Position numbers and translations under genes: made by a program. The notes beneath the pieces are model-generated. The model worked only from the letters and a program-made list of their open reading frames with translations, was not told the origin of the DNA and made no database searches. DNA of 64,000 nucleotides, taken from the NCBI RefSeq assembly GCF_042683665.1, contig NZ_JBHUOO010000048.1. One strand, given 5' to 3'. This document shows positions 51,518 to 60,940 of this stretch, piece after piece (position 1 is the first letter of the stretch; each line of letters begins with the position of its first letter). This DNA comes from Leeuwenhoekiella polynyae. Lineage in GTDB: Bacteria; Bacteroidota; Bacteroidia; Flavobacteriales; Flavobacteriaceae.

Positions 51518-52357
51518 GTGATTGAGCTATCGATAATTATACCCTATTATAATACGGGTAAATACATCGAGCAATGTTTAGTTTCTGCTCGTCAACAGCT
51601 TGGTGGAAATATTGAAATCATAGTAGTTGACGATGGGTCTGGTACAGAATCAAGAAAAAGGATATTGGAGTTAAATAGCTATTATGACCTTCTTTTAACC
51701 CAACCAAATTTAGGACAGTCTGCGGCTCGTAATGCTGGTGTAAATGTGGCCAAAGGTGAATATATTTTGGTATTGGATAGTGATGATTTCTTTAGTGGGG
51801 ATTTTTGTACGCCTGGATTAGCATTACTTAGGGAACCAGGATGCAAATTAGTTTGTTCATTCGCAAACAGAATACTTGAGAATAAGCTTATAGATATATA
51901 TCAACCAAGCGGTGGTGTATTTAAAGACTTTCTATTTTACAACTGTGCAATGGGAACCGCATTGTTTAAAAAAGTGGATTGGGAACTAATAGGGGGATAT
52001 GATGAGCATATGCGTGAAGGTTGGGAAGATTGGGAATTTTACATAAGATTGTTGAAAAGTGGGGGTAATTGTGAAATACTGCCAAAAGTTTTTTTAAACT
52101 ATAGAATTCGATCAGGTTCAACAACATCTAAAGCGAATCAACAAAGGACCAAACTCTATCAATATATTTTTAACAAACATCAAGAAGATTATAAAAATCA
52201 CTTTGAAGATTTTTTAACTTTTATACTAAGGCTGATAGAGATTGAAGAAAGGAAATATATTAAATCCCTAAATTCTATTGATTATCGCTGGGGTAATAGG
52301 CTGCTTAAATACCCAAGACAAATTAAGAAAATATTAAAATGCTTCAAGCGATTCTAA
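51518..52357 (+). CDS. Family 2 glycosyltransferase
   Basis: A 279-residue GT-A enzyme: LSIIIPYYNTGKYIEQCL, VDDGS at 37-41, QSAARNAGVNVAKGEYI and LDSDD at 86-90. The acceptor motif EGWEDWEFYIRLL (about 166-178) is very clear. The start codon is GTG at 51518, three bases after the preceding stop; the alternative would lose the first strand. It overlaps the GT14-like gene by 19 bases. Confidence 0.9.
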   Translation: MIELSIIIPYYNTGKYIEQCLVSARQQLGGNIEIIVVDDGSGTESRKRILELNSYYDLLLTQPNLGQSAARNAGVNVAKGEYILVLDSDDFFSGDFCTPGLALLREPGCKLVCSFANRILENKLIDIYQPSGGVFKDFLFYNCAMGTALFKKVDWELIGGYDEHMREGWEDWEFYIRLLKSGGNCEILPKVFLNYRIRSGSTTSKANQQRTKLYQYIFNKHQEDYKNHFEDFLTFILRLIEIEERKYIKSLNSIDYRWGNRLLKYPRQIKKILKCFKRF

Positions 52358-53223
52358 TCACTGCATATAAGGATTTGCAACACTTAAGAAAAATCATTGA
52401 TTTCTTTGATGATGACTTTGAGATCTATATACATTTTGACCGAAAGGTTAATATTAGAAATGCGAATTTAAAAAAGACTCTAAACGCAAAAAATGTTAAG
52501 CTTATTAGTAGAAAGTATCAGGTTAATTGGGGAGGATTTAATCACCTGAAGGCTATTATGCATTTACTTGAAGAAGCGCTGAAAAATTCAAAAATTGGGT
52601 ATTTTCATTTAATAAGTGGACAAGATTATCCAATGAAAAAAATAGACAGCTTTAAAATTTTCTTTTTGAATAATCGCGGGACTTCATTTCTTGATTATCA
52701 ACATATAAGTTTAACAGGTTGGAAGAATAATGGATTAGATCGTTATGAATTTTTTAATTTTTACGATTATTTAGATTATAAAAATTTATATCAAAGGAAA
52801 ATTTTATATCGGTTATTCCAATTACAAAGAAAATATGGTATTAGAAGGAAGCTACCTTTTGAAATGAGTAATATATATGCTGGTTCAACTTGGTGGAGTC
52901 TTAATCGAGAAGCAGCTGAATTTGTAATTGGATTTACGAGTTCTAAACCGAAAATTTTTAAAAGGTTTCGGTATACCCTATGTAGCGAGGAGATTTATTT
53001 TCAAACAGTTTTATGTAATTTTTTTGATTCTAATCTATTAGTACAAAATAATCTTAGGCATATTGATTGGAATGCTAGAAATAATAGTAATCCAGCCGTG
53101 TTGGATATTACTGATTATGATAAATTAGTTACAAGTGAGGCTTTTTTTGCTCGAAAATTTGATGGAAGTGTATCCTCTGATCTTCTAAAGGATCTAGATG
53201 ATTTTATAAGAAAAAGAGATTAA
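52339..53223 (+). CDS. Glycosyltransferase, GT14-like (core-2/I-branching type)
   Basis: A 294-residue protein with the signature of the beta-1,6-N-acetylglucosaminyltransferase family: ILITAYKDLQHLRKIIDF, IYIHFDRKV near 31, VNWGGFNHLKAIMHLLEEAL and GYFHLISGQDYPMKK near 85. In bacteria this family is found in capsule loci, adding branch sugars. No metal DXD is expected. It overlaps the previous gene by 19 bases and is followed three bases later by another transferase with a GTG start. Confidence 0.88.
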   Translation: MLQAILITAYKDLQHLRKIIDFFDDDFEIYIHFDRKVNIRNANLKKTLNAKNVKLISRKYQVNWGGFNHLKAIMHLLEEALKNSKIGYFHLISGQDYPMKKIDSFKIFFLNNRGTSFLDYQHISLTGWKNNGLDRYEFFNFYDYLDYKNLYQRKILYRLFQLQRKYGIRRKLPFEMSNIYAGSTWWSLNREAAEFVIGFTSSKPKIFKRFRYTLCSEEIYFQTVLCNFFDSNLLVQNNLRHIDWNARNNSNPAVLDITDYDKLVTSEAFFARKFDGSVSSDLLKDLDDFIRKRD

Positions 53224-53226
53224 GAG

Positions 53227-54228
53227 GTGCAAGAAAGTTTAATATCTGTTTTACTTCCCGTTTTTAACGCCGAAAAATTTATCAAGGAATGTATTGATAG
53301 TATTCTAGCACAGACTTATTCAAATTTTGAATTAATTATAATTGATGACTGTTCTAATGATTCTAGTGTTGATATTATAAAGTCTTATACAGATAAGCGC
53401 ATTAAACTAATTTTGAAGCCTAGAAATACGGGATATACTGAAAGTTTGAACCAAGGATTGAACATTGCACGTGGCTACTTTATAGCAAGAATGGATGCCG
53501 ATGATATTTCAATGCCAAATCGTTTTGAACTTCAGGTAAATTTTCTAAGAAAAAATCCATCAGTTGCTATTTGTGGTACAGACGCTAATATATTAGGAGC
53601 AAATTTTAAATTTAATTTCCCAGAGTCGTATGAAGCGATAAAGATCAATTTATTATTTGGGAGCTCTCTAATACATCCAACCATAATGGGTAGGAGAGAT
53701 ATTTTAAACAAATATGGCTATGACTCGTCGATGGAACCTGCAGAGGACTATGACCTGTTCACAAGGGTTGCTTTAAATTACCCACTAATGAATTTGTCTA
53801 AAAGGTTATTAAACTACAGAGTACATAATAACCAAACTTCAAATATAAGGTCGGCAATCCAAAAAGATCGTATGAGACCTAGTATGTACCGCATGTTTCA
53901 GGTTTTCAAATATGACACCGAGGTTTACAAAAGAGAAATTATAATGAATGCCATAATGCCTTACAGGTCAATAGATACTAAAGAGCTTCATTTAGTTTTG
54001 AACTGGTATCAGTTGCTTTTAAAAGTTGACTGTAATAACTTTTACGAATTACATTCTCTCGGTAAAGCTCTTGATCGTAAAAAATATAATTTTTTAAAAT
54101 TCTATGTTGAAAATTCAAAATTGAGGATTGATTTTGGAGCCGCAATATTGTGGAAGAGAATATTTATGATAAGTCCGAGATGGTTTTTTTCGTATTTGAG
54201 TGTAAGGTTTAAAAATAGAGTTATTTAG
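53227..54228 (+). CDS. Family 2 glycosyltransferase
   Basis: A 333-residue GT-A enzyme: SVLLPVFNAEKFIKECIDSI, IDDCS (39-43), MDADD (89-93) and the acceptor motif PAEDYDLFTRVALN. The start is a GTG three bases behind the preceding stop. The protein ends in a basic, hydrophobic tail (AAILWKRIFMISPRWFFSYL) that may hold it to the membrane. It is followed by 81 bases without a gene. Confidence 0.9.
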   Translation: MQESLISVLLPVFNAEKFIKECIDSILAQTYSNFELIIIDDCSNDSSVDIIKSYTDKRIKLILKPRNTGYTESLNQGLNIARGYFIARMDADDISMPNRFELQVNFLRKNPSVAICGTDANILGANFKFNFPESYEAIKINLLFGSSLIHPTIMGRRDILNKYGYDSSMEPAEDYDLFTRVALNYPLMNLSKRLLNYRVHNNQTSNIRSAIQKDRMRPSMYRMFQVFKYDTEVYKREIIMNAIMPYRSIDTKELHLVLNWYQLLLKVDCNNFYELHSLGKALDRKKYNFLKFYVENSKLRIDFGAAILWKRIFMISPRWFFSYLSVRFKNRVI

Positions 54229-54309
54229 GTTTTATTTGAACGATAACCATATCATTAATTAACTTAGAGCACCCTTTAATGAACGCTGAAATTTTAATAA
54301 AATATTGAT

Positions 54310-55308
54310 TTGATACCAAGAGTTTCTATTGTTTTACCGGTGTATAATGGTCAAAAACATCTCAATGAGGCCATTGAGAGCGTAATAGATCAGTCAAATC
54401 CTAATTTTGAGCTTATAATTATTGATGATGATTCGACAGATAAAAGCCCTGAAATAGCAAAAAAATACTTAGAAATAGATAGTAGAATACAATTTTATAG
54501 CAATCCAGAAAATAAAAAATTGCCTTACACACTCAATAAAGGTTTTTCCATGGCTAGAGGTGAATTTTTAACTTGGACTTCTCATGACAATAAATTAAAA
54601 GTCAATTTTATTGAAAGGTTTTTAAAAGAATTTGATAAAGGGCATTATAAATTTATTTATTCTAAAGAGGATTTTATATCTAATAAGGGAGAGAAATTGC
54701 ATAATAATAAAAATTACAATTTTAATTCTTTAATATTTTCCAATGCAATTGGTGCATCTTTTATGTATAGAAGAGTTGTTTTTGAAGAGATTGGTAAGTA
54801 CAACGAAAATCTCTTTTTGATTGAGGACTACGACTATTGGATGCGAGTTTCTGAAAAATTTGAGATTGGCTTTATAAATGAATCTTTGTATCAGTATAGA
54901 TATCACGGTGAAAGTCTTTCAACTAAAATAAAATCAGACTTGTTAGTGAATGAGGAATATACGACTGCTGTTGAAGAGTTATTTAAGAATTTTGTCAGAC
55001 ATAATACTTCTTTGTCACTTTTTTTAAAGTCACTTTTTTTAGGGGAATTAAATAATGTATATCAGATATTAAAAAGCTTTGAGCTTTATTCTTTTGACTT
55101 AAGAGAGAAAATTATGACTAATAAAGCACTAGAATGGGACGAGGTTCAATTAAATTTTTATTTGATTGTTCGACAGATTTGGAAAAGAAATTATGAAAAG
55201 GTGAAGTTTATTCACAAGTTATATATTCTTTTTAAATGGCCAAGAGTGCTATTCTCAAGAAAATTTAGTTACAGAAAAAGTCTTAAGTTAATGTGTGACA
55301 TAAATTAG
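54310..55308 (+). CDS. Family 2 glycosyltransferase, TTG start, DXD altered
   Basis: A 332-residue GT-A enzyme: RVSIVLPVYNGQKHLNEAIE, IDDDS (38-42) and a metal site where DXD is TSHDN (90-94); the acceptor motif IEDYDYWMRVS is intact. The start chosen is TTG (54310); the next in-frame start would cut into the first strand. It lies behind a gap of 81 bases and ahead of another of 55. Whether the altered metal site is active is uncertain, since similar variants occur in working enzymes. Confidence 0.83.
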   Translation: MIPRVSIVLPVYNGQKHLNEAIESVIDQSNPNFELIIIDDDSTDKSPEIAKKYLEIDSRIQFYSNPENKKLPYTLNKGFSMARGEFLTWTSHDNKLKVNFIERFLKEFDKGHYKFIYSKEDFISNKGEKLHNNKNYNFNSLIFSNAIGASFMYRRVVFEEIGKYNENLFLIEDYDYWMRVSEKFEIGFINESLYQYRYHGESLSTKIKSDLLVNEEYTTAVEELFKNFVRHNTSLSLFLKSLFLGELNNVYQILKSFELYSFDLREKIMTNKALEWDEVQLNFYLIVRQIWKRNYEKVKFIHKLYILFKWPRVLFSRKFSYRKSLKLMCDIN

Positions 55309-55363
55309 AATGACTATTAAGTTTTTAGCATCATTTAGAATTGTAATTTTTTTATCAAAATAG

Positions 55364-56341
55364 TTGGCTAAAATCTATAGTGTGAAATCTAGAATCCATC
55401 CTAAGATAACTATCCTCTTAGCTACTTTTAACCGAGCTCATCTCATTGTTGAAACTTTGAAGTCCATTCAAAATCAAACCTATTATAATTTTGAATGCTT
55501 GATAACAGATGACAATTCAGCCGATGATACAGAAGCTGTTGTTAATGAATTTATAGAAACAGACGATCGATTTCATTATTTTAAAAAACCGAAGGAATAT
55601 CGCCAAGGCCTTTCTGCTACGCGGAATTATGGATTGGATTTAGCCGAGAAAAGAAATGCTGAGTTTATTCAATTTTTTGATGATGATGATATCATGCATC
55701 CGCAAAAATTAGAGTTACAAATAGAACCATTCATAGAAGAACCGAAGTTGGATATAACTATATGCATGTATCGTAAATTTTGGGGTGTAACTCAAATCCA
55801 GTTCAATTTAAAGAAGGCTTTTGATCCTAGCTACTCGATTAAAACAGATAACCTTCTAAGATCTTTTTATCTAAATCAAATACATTTAAATTCACTAGGA
55901 CCTATTTGGAAGTTTGAAGTTTTGAAAAAATATCGCTTTGATACTCTTTTATTTTACGCAGAGGAACGGGAATTTTATCTCAGGATATTTTTAAAGGAGT
56001 CTCTGAAGTATCAGTTAATTGAGCAGATTTTATGTTGGTATAGGAAACATGATCAGGCTATTACCTCAAACTTATATAGTAACCCTAACCTCAAAGGTGA
56101 ATCTGAAAAATTATTTCAGAAGAAATTTCTGAAACTTGTTTTGAAACAAAGTAGGCCACCATTTTTTATATTAAAGTCATATACGAAAATAGCAGTAAGA
56201 AGGAATAATATTTTTTTTATCGACTTACTTAGCCAATACTTTAGCCAAGTAAAAAATATATTCAAGCCGAAATATTTTGCTCTTTGGATGTATATTAAAA
56301 TGAGCAAAGTATTAAACTTCTCAAAAATTCTTAAACTTTGA
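55364..56341 (+). CDS. Family 2 glycosyltransferase, non-ATG start
   Basis: A 325-residue GT-A enzyme: KITILLATFNRAHLIVETLK, TDDNS at 48-52, FDDDD (105-109) and the acceptor motif AEEREFYLRIFLK. The start is either TTG at 55364 or, more like the family, GTG at 55382 (six residues shorter). The C-terminal part is rich in lysine. Its last codon TTTGA shares three bases with the TTG start of the following gene, so the two are translationally coupled. Confidence 0.87.
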   Translation: MAKIYSVKSRIHPKITILLATFNRAHLIVETLKSIQNQTYYNFECLITDDNSADDTEAVVNEFIETDDRFHYFKKPKEYRQGLSATRNYGLDLAEKRNAEFIQFFDDDDIMHPQKLELQIEPFIEEPKLDITICMYRKFWGVTQIQFNLKKAFDPSYSIKTDNLLRSFYLNQIHLNSLGPIWKFEVLKKYRFDTLLFYAEEREFYLRIFLKESLKYQLIEQILCWYRKHDQAITSNLYSNPNLKGESEKLFQKKFLKLVLKQSRPPFFILKSYTKIAVRRNNIFFIDLLSQYFSQVKNIFKPKYFALWMYIKMSKVLNFSKILKL

Positions 56342-57309
56342 GAAAGGGCGTAAATCCTGAAAAGTTTAAAAATGAGTTGCTGCCGGTTTTCACTCATCGG
56401 GTCGTTGTTCCTGTTTATATACCAAATCTTGAAGATGCCTATTATCGCAATCAGTTTGAGGTTTTTGAGAAATTTCTCAAGCATTTAATCGCCTCTGTAA
56501 ATCCCTTGAGAACTGCGATTACACTTATTGATAACAATTGTTGTAGTGAAATTTCCGACTTTATTGATATCAATCGTTTCACTATAGACAAGATAGTTCG
56601 ATTTAATGAAAATAAGGGAAAGGTGTTTCCGGTATTACAAGAGGCGCGTGCTGCAGCTGAGCCATTTATTACTATAACAGATGCTGATGTGCTTTTCTTT
56701 AAAGGCTGGGAAGAGGGAGTTTTTAATATATTCACAAAATGCCCTAAGGCTGGTGTTGTTGCGCCCTTGCCTTCTGCAGGGTTAGCATTTTATTGCAATA
56801 CAGCAGTGTTTATAGATAATTTTTTTAAGGGTAAAATACAGTACGGTAAATTTATTTCCGACCAGGATTCTGAAATGTATTTATATGGGATGGGCAATAA
56901 AGCCTTATTAGATAGGAGGAATAGGAAGTATTCATGGAAAGAACGCCAATATTATTTATCGGACTCAGACGCAATTATTGGTTGTGGTCATTTTGTAGCT
57001 ACATATAGGAGCGATATATTCAAAAATTCTACAGGTTTTCCTAAATTAAAATTTAAAAATGGTCTTGAGGAGGATTTTATTGACATTTTGAGTGATAAAA
57101 AGGGCTATTACAGGCTTTCAACTAGAGAGACTTATGCTTACCACATGGGAAACACTTTGGTTAATGATCAAATTCAAGAAGTATTTAAGGTTGATTATAA
57201 ACTCTCAAGTTCTTTTTTAAATGCGTCTTTCACTTCCTCACATTCCAGTATTCCGTTTATTATTCGCAAATACCTATTTTCCCTGATTATAAAGATCTTT
57301 AAGCTTTAA
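56338..57309 (+). CDS. Glycosyltransferase of the GT-A fold, distinct from its neighbours
   Basis: A 323-residue protein that begins RVVVPVYIPNLEDAYYRNQF and has ITITDADVLFFKGW (about 118-131), a DXD in the context of polypeptide- or galactosyl-type transferases. The C-terminal half is not like the GT2 neighbours (SDSDAIIGCGHFVATYRSD). The start is TTG (56338) inside the previous stop codon TTGA. Class unclear; an acceptor-specific transferase is the best reading. Confidence 0.72.
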   Translation: MRKGVNPEKFKNELLPVFTHRVVVPVYIPNLEDAYYRNQFEVFEKFLKHLIASVNPLRTAITLIDNNCCSEISDFIDINRFTIDKIVRFNENKGKVFPVLQEARAAAEPFITITDADVLFFKGWEEGVFNIFTKCPKAGVVAPLPSAGLAFYCNTAVFIDNFFKGKIQYGKFISDQDSEMYLYGMGNKALLDRRNRKYSWKERQYYLSDSDAIIGCGHFVATYRSDIFKNSTGFPKLKFKNGLEEDFIDILSDKKGYYRLSTRETYAYHMGNTLVNDQIQEVFKVDYKLSSSFLNASFTSSHSSIPFIIRKYLFSLIIKIFKL

Positions 57310-57310
57310 T

Positions 57311-58564
57311 GTGTTGAAAAAATTGTTGATCCTAGCCGAAGATGTCGACGTAAATTTGAGTAGTGGCGGAAAAGCGAACTACGCCTTTATCTGTGCATTA
57401 TTGGAGTGTGGATTTTCGGTGAAAGTATATCATTATTCTCATAAAGAGGTGTTTTTTGAAAAAGCAGAAAGTATTCTTATTAATGAGAATAGGTGGAGCT
57501 TTTATTTTTTGCTAAGCAGATTTCAGCGGCTTTGGCAGAGGTATACTAGAATAGAAATCGCCAAATTTCTCGAAAGAAGATTCGGCTTTTCCTTTACTTT
57601 TTTTAATGATACTAAAAGTATTGCAAGAACGATACGTAAGGAGAATCCAGAAGATTTTAACTGGCTGATAACGCTAAGTAAGGGGGCTAGTTACCGTTCA
57701 CATTATGCAATCTTGAGTCAAAATAGATGGCACTCAAAGTGGATTGCTAATATTCATGACCCCTTCCCTTTTTCCTATTATCCGAGACCTTATAGGTGGG
57801 TTGAGCCCGGTGACAGAAAGAAAAGAGTTTTTTTTCAAGAAATGGCAATGAAGGCGAAATACTTTTCTTTTCCTTCAGCTCTATTACGAGAGTGGATGGG
57901 ACAATATAATATTAGGTTTCATCGAGATGGGTTGGTTTTTCCACACCAAATTGACCAGATGAATTTGACCGATAATTTTATTCCAGAGGATATCTTGAAT
58001 AAAATAATAGGCAAATTTACCGTGCTTCACGCTGGTAATTTACTCGAACATAGAAACCCCTACAAACTAATTGAGGCCTGGAAGAAATTTGTATTACATT
58101 ATCAACTTTCTGAAAAGGATGCGCATCTTTTATTAATTGGACCGGGTACTTTTCACGAGCCCTACTTGACTGAATTGTGCAAACAGTTTAATACTATATT
58201 CAGGTATTCAGGAAATATGAATTACGATGTGGTCAAACTAATTGAAAATTTAGTTTCAGTAAATTTAGTTTTGGAAGCTGAATCAGAAATTAGCCCGTTT
58301 TTACCAGCGAAAGTTCCTAATCTGGTTAAAGTTGATAAAATTATTCTTCATATAGGACCGAAAAAAAGCGAGACTTTAAATCTGTTAGGCGTTGATTATT
58401 CATTTCACGCAGACCCGTCCGACGCTAATATAATTTTTTTAAAGTTGTGTGAATTATATAAGATGTGGTTGAATGGATCTGAATTGAAATTAAACAAACC
58501 GAATTTAATCGAGTACTTTAAACCTGAACATTTAAAAAATCAAATATTAAGTATAAACCATTGA
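57311..58564 (+). CDS. Glycosyltransferase, GT-B fold (GT4-like)
   Basis: A 417-residue protein with two Rossmann-like halves: an N-terminal part beginning LLILAEDVDVNLSSGGKANY and a C-terminal donor domain with TVLHAGNLLEHRNPYKLIEAWKK reduced to HAGNLLEHRNP as the clearest motif, and LVLEAESEISPFLPAKVPNL near residue 320. The E-x7-E pair of GT4 enzymes is only partly preserved. It starts with GTG (57311) or TTG (57314) right behind the upstream stop, and its own stop overlaps the next start codon. Confidence 0.77.
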   Translation: MLKKLLILAEDVDVNLSSGGKANYAFICALLECGFSVKVYHYSHKEVFFEKAESILINENRWSFYFLLSRFQRLWQRYTRIEIAKFLERRFGFSFTFFNDTKSIARTIRKENPEDFNWLITLSKGASYRSHYAILSQNRWHSKWIANIHDPFPFSYYPRPYRWVEPGDRKKRVFFQEMAMKAKYFSFPSALLREWMGQYNIRFHRDGLVFPHQIDQMNLTDNFIPEDILNKIIGKFTVLHAGNLLEHRNPYKLIEAWKKFVLHYQLSEKDAHLLLIGPGTFHEPYLTELCKQFNTIFRYSGNMNYDVVKLIENLVSVNLVLEAESEISPFLPAKVPNLVKVDKIILHIGPKKSETLNLLGVDYSFHADPSDANIIFLKLCELYKMWLNGSELKLNKPNLIEYFKPEHLKNQILSINH

Positions 58565-58566
58565 GA

Positions 58567-59448
58567 ATGCTAGAAGCTTCAATATGCATTGTTTCAAAAA
58601 ACCGAAAATCAGAACTATATAAAACACTTCAGTGGATAAATCTCAACGTTGACTTAAACCAAGCAGAAGTTTTGATATGTCTTGACGGTTGTTGTGATGA
58701 TTCGTATTTATTAGCCGAGAAATTCTCAGACTTTCAATGGTTAATTCTTCAAGAATCAATTGGAGCTTCTCCCGCAAGAAATAAGTTATATAAAAGAACA
58801 AAGGGAGCAATTATATTCGGGTTTGATGACGATGCTTATCCTGTAGAGAAGGATTTCATTTGTACTGCGCAAAAATTGTTTAAATCCAATCCAAAAGTTG
58901 GGATTTTGGCATTTAGAGAGATAAGAGACTTAAATGTATACAATGAAGTTCAAAATAAAGTTAGAGGAGAGTTTCTCTGTAGCGAATTTATTGGATGTGG
59001 TTTTGCAATTAAAAGAGAGGTATACTTCAAAACGAATGGCTTCCCTACCTGGATGAAGATATATGGAGAAGAATCTTGTGTTTCTGTTGAGGTGCTTGAT
59101 TGCGGTTTTGATATTTTATTTTCTTCAGATCTGGTTGTTTTACATAGGGTTAACCTTTCAACGAGAAAGAAACAAGGTCATAATCAATATCGATTTAAAA
59201 ATCAATTGATAAATTCTTCAAAATTTTATTTGGTCTATTATCCTTTTCGCTTCTGGTTGTATAAACTAGGGAGACTTTATCATCATAATTTCACTAAATA
59301 TGCTGTATTGAATAGAACATTTTTTTTTAATTTTTTTCAAGCAGGGATCGCCACGACCCTCTTTGTTTTCGAATTACCCAAATATAGGAAGGTTTTAAAA
59401 TTAGATACATTGCAAAAAATGAGAGATCTACCTGCACCAAGAATTTAA
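58567..59448 (+). CDS. Family 2 glycosyltransferase
   Basis: A 293-residue GT-A enzyme: ASICIVSKNRKSELYKTLQW, LDGCCDDS (near 39), GASPARNKLYKR and FDDDAYPVEKDF (near 88), the metal site. The start is the ATG at 58567; a TTG at 58561 would overlap the previous stop (TTGA) and add two residues. Its acceptor region GEESCVSVEVLD is typical of the group. Low GC. Confidence 0.87.
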   Translation: MLEASICIVSKNRKSELYKTLQWINLNVDLNQAEVLICLDGCCDDSYLLAEKFSDFQWLILQESIGASPARNKLYKRTKGAIIFGFDDDAYPVEKDFICTAQKLFKSNPKVGILAFREIRDLNVYNEVQNKVRGEFLCSEFIGCGFAIKREVYFKTNGFPTWMKIYGEESCVSVEVLDCGFDILFSSDLVVLHRVNLSTRKKQGHNQYRFKNQLINSSKFYLVYYPFRFWLYKLGRLYHHNFTKYAVLNRTFFFNFFQAGIATTLFVFELPKYRKVLKLDTLQKMRDLPAPRI

Positions 59449-59452
59449 AACG

Positions 59453-60229
59453 ATGGTACCAAAAAAAATTAAAACTCAAATTCCCAAAGCTTGGAGATAC
59501 AAAGTAAAGTCTTATTACAATTCTTTAAGAATTAATCTCAATAGTAAAAATCTTGACAGATTGGGTTCATATTATGGGACAGACAAATTTGGAACTCATT
59601 TCTACACTAAGCATTACTCTCAGCATTTTCATAAATTTCGAAGTGAAAATTTAAAACTTTTAGAAATAGGAGTAGGGGGGTATAATAATCCCAATAAAGG
59701 AGGAGAGTCTTTAAGGATGTGGAAGAGATACTTTCGGCACGCGAGTATTTTTGGTCTTGATATTTATGATAAAAGCAATCTGGAGGAAAAGAGAATAAAA
59801 ATTTATCAAGGTAGTCAGGTTGACTTTGTTTTTTTAAATAGAATGCTCAAAGAAATAGGCAGTTTAGACATTATTATCGATGATGGAAGCCATCTAAACG
59901 AGCACGTAATAGAGACATTTAATTTTTTGTTTGAAAAGCTGAATCCTGGAGGAATATATGTTATCGAAGATGTACAAACATCTTATTGGCCAAAATTTGG
60001 AGGTTGCCTGGATCGAAATACGTCTGAAGTTACGATTATGACCTATTTCAAATCATTAGTAGATGGATTAAATTACGCCGAATTCATAGATCCAAAATCA
60101 GAACCATCCTATTTTGATTTAAACATTCTCAGTATGCACTTTTACCATAACATGATTTTTATTTATAAAGGAGCTAATACAGAGAAATCTAATTTTCTTA
60201 TAAATAATAACTATCCTGAAAAAGATTAA
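59453..60229 (+). CDS. Sugar O-methyltransferase (MycE-like)
   Basis: A 258-residue SAM-dependent enzyme. NLKLLEIGVGGYNNPNKGG and SLRMWKRYF (about 62-88), IFGLDIYDKS and LDIIIDDGSHLNEHVI (about 138-153) are the motifs of the demethylmacrocin/mycinamicin sugar O-methyltransferases, metal-dependent enzymes acting on deoxy sugars. In this locus it would decorate the polysaccharide or its terminal sugar. It sits between the last low-GC transferase and neuA. Confidence 0.83.
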   Translation: MVPKKIKTQIPKAWRYKVKSYYNSLRINLNSKNLDRLGSYYGTDKFGTHFYTKHYSQHFHKFRSENLKLLEIGVGGYNNPNKGGESLRMWKRYFRHASIFGLDIYDKSNLEEKRIKIYQGSQVDFVFLNRMLKEIGSLDIIIDDGSHLNEHVIETFNFLFEKLNPGGIYVIEDVQTSYWPKFGGCLDRNTSEVTIMTYFKSLVDGLNYAEFIDPKSEPSYFDLNILSMHFYHNMIFIYKGANTEKSNFLINNNYPEKD

Positions 60230-60232
60230 AAT

Positions 60233-60910
60233 CTGAAATTTGTCAAAAACTATATAGTTCTAATCCCAGCACGAGCCGGTTCGGAAAGACTTCCTGGAAA
60301 AAATATGCGACGATTGGGAGAAAAGCCACTTGTGGGGCATAGCATTACTTATGCTTTAGAAAATGGTTTTAAGGATGTTATAATTACCTCAAACGATACT
60401 GCTATTTTAGACTTTGCTAATCAAAATGGCATTAAGGTTATTAACAGACCCGATGCATTATCAGGTCACCAAGAGCCAGTAATTACAGCTTTGCAACACG
60501 CAGTAGATCAACTGCAAAAAAAATACGATGCGGTTATTTTGTTACAGCCTACAAATCCTTTGAGACCAAAAGGTCTTCTTAAAGAAGCCATCGCGATTTT
60601 TGAATGGGGGGATTGTGATAGTCTAATGACCGTTTCCCGAAATAAACATAAACTGGGAACTATTTCTGATGGTCGATTTATACCTTACAATTATAAAATG
60701 GGTCAGCGTAGTCAGGATTTGGAGCCGTTATATTATGAGAACGGTTTGCTTTATATTTTCAAAACTGAAATATTAAATCAGGGTAAACTTCTCGGGAAAA
60801 ACAACTATCCATTACTTATTGATCATCCTTTTGCGGAAATCGATATTGATACGGAAGCTGATTTTCTAAAGGCTGAATTTTTCTATAATAATTACAGAGA
60901 TACCCCTTAA
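60233..60910 (+). CDS. neuA: CMP-N-acylneuraminate cytidylyltransferase, CTG start
   Basis: The enzyme activates a nonulosonic acid with CTP to the CMP-sugar. The first in-frame ATG is at 60305, but that start would cut off the essential nucleotide-binding signature. The frame is open upstream and reads VLIPARAGSERLPGKN at residues 9-24 of the 225-residue version. The only usable start codon between the upstream in-frame stop (60227) and this signature is CTG at 60233, giving MKFVKNYIVLIPARAG. Further motifs LLQPTNPLRPKG and EIDIDTEADFLKAE are complete. neuB follows one gene later and neuC two genes after that. Confidence 0.88.
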   Translation: MKFVKNYIVLIPARAGSERLPGKNMRRLGEKPLVGHSITYALENGFKDVIITSNDTAILDFANQNGIKVINRPDALSGHQEPVITALQHAVDQLQKKYDAVILLQPTNPLRPKGLLKEAIAIFEWGDCDSLMTVSRNKHKLGTISDGRFIPYNYKMGQRSQDLEPLYYENGLLYIFKTEILNQGKLLGKNNYPLLIDHPFAEIDIDTEADFLKAEFFYNNYRDTP

Positions 60911-60940
60911 TTTTTCTTAAACTAAAAGCAGTAGAATCAC

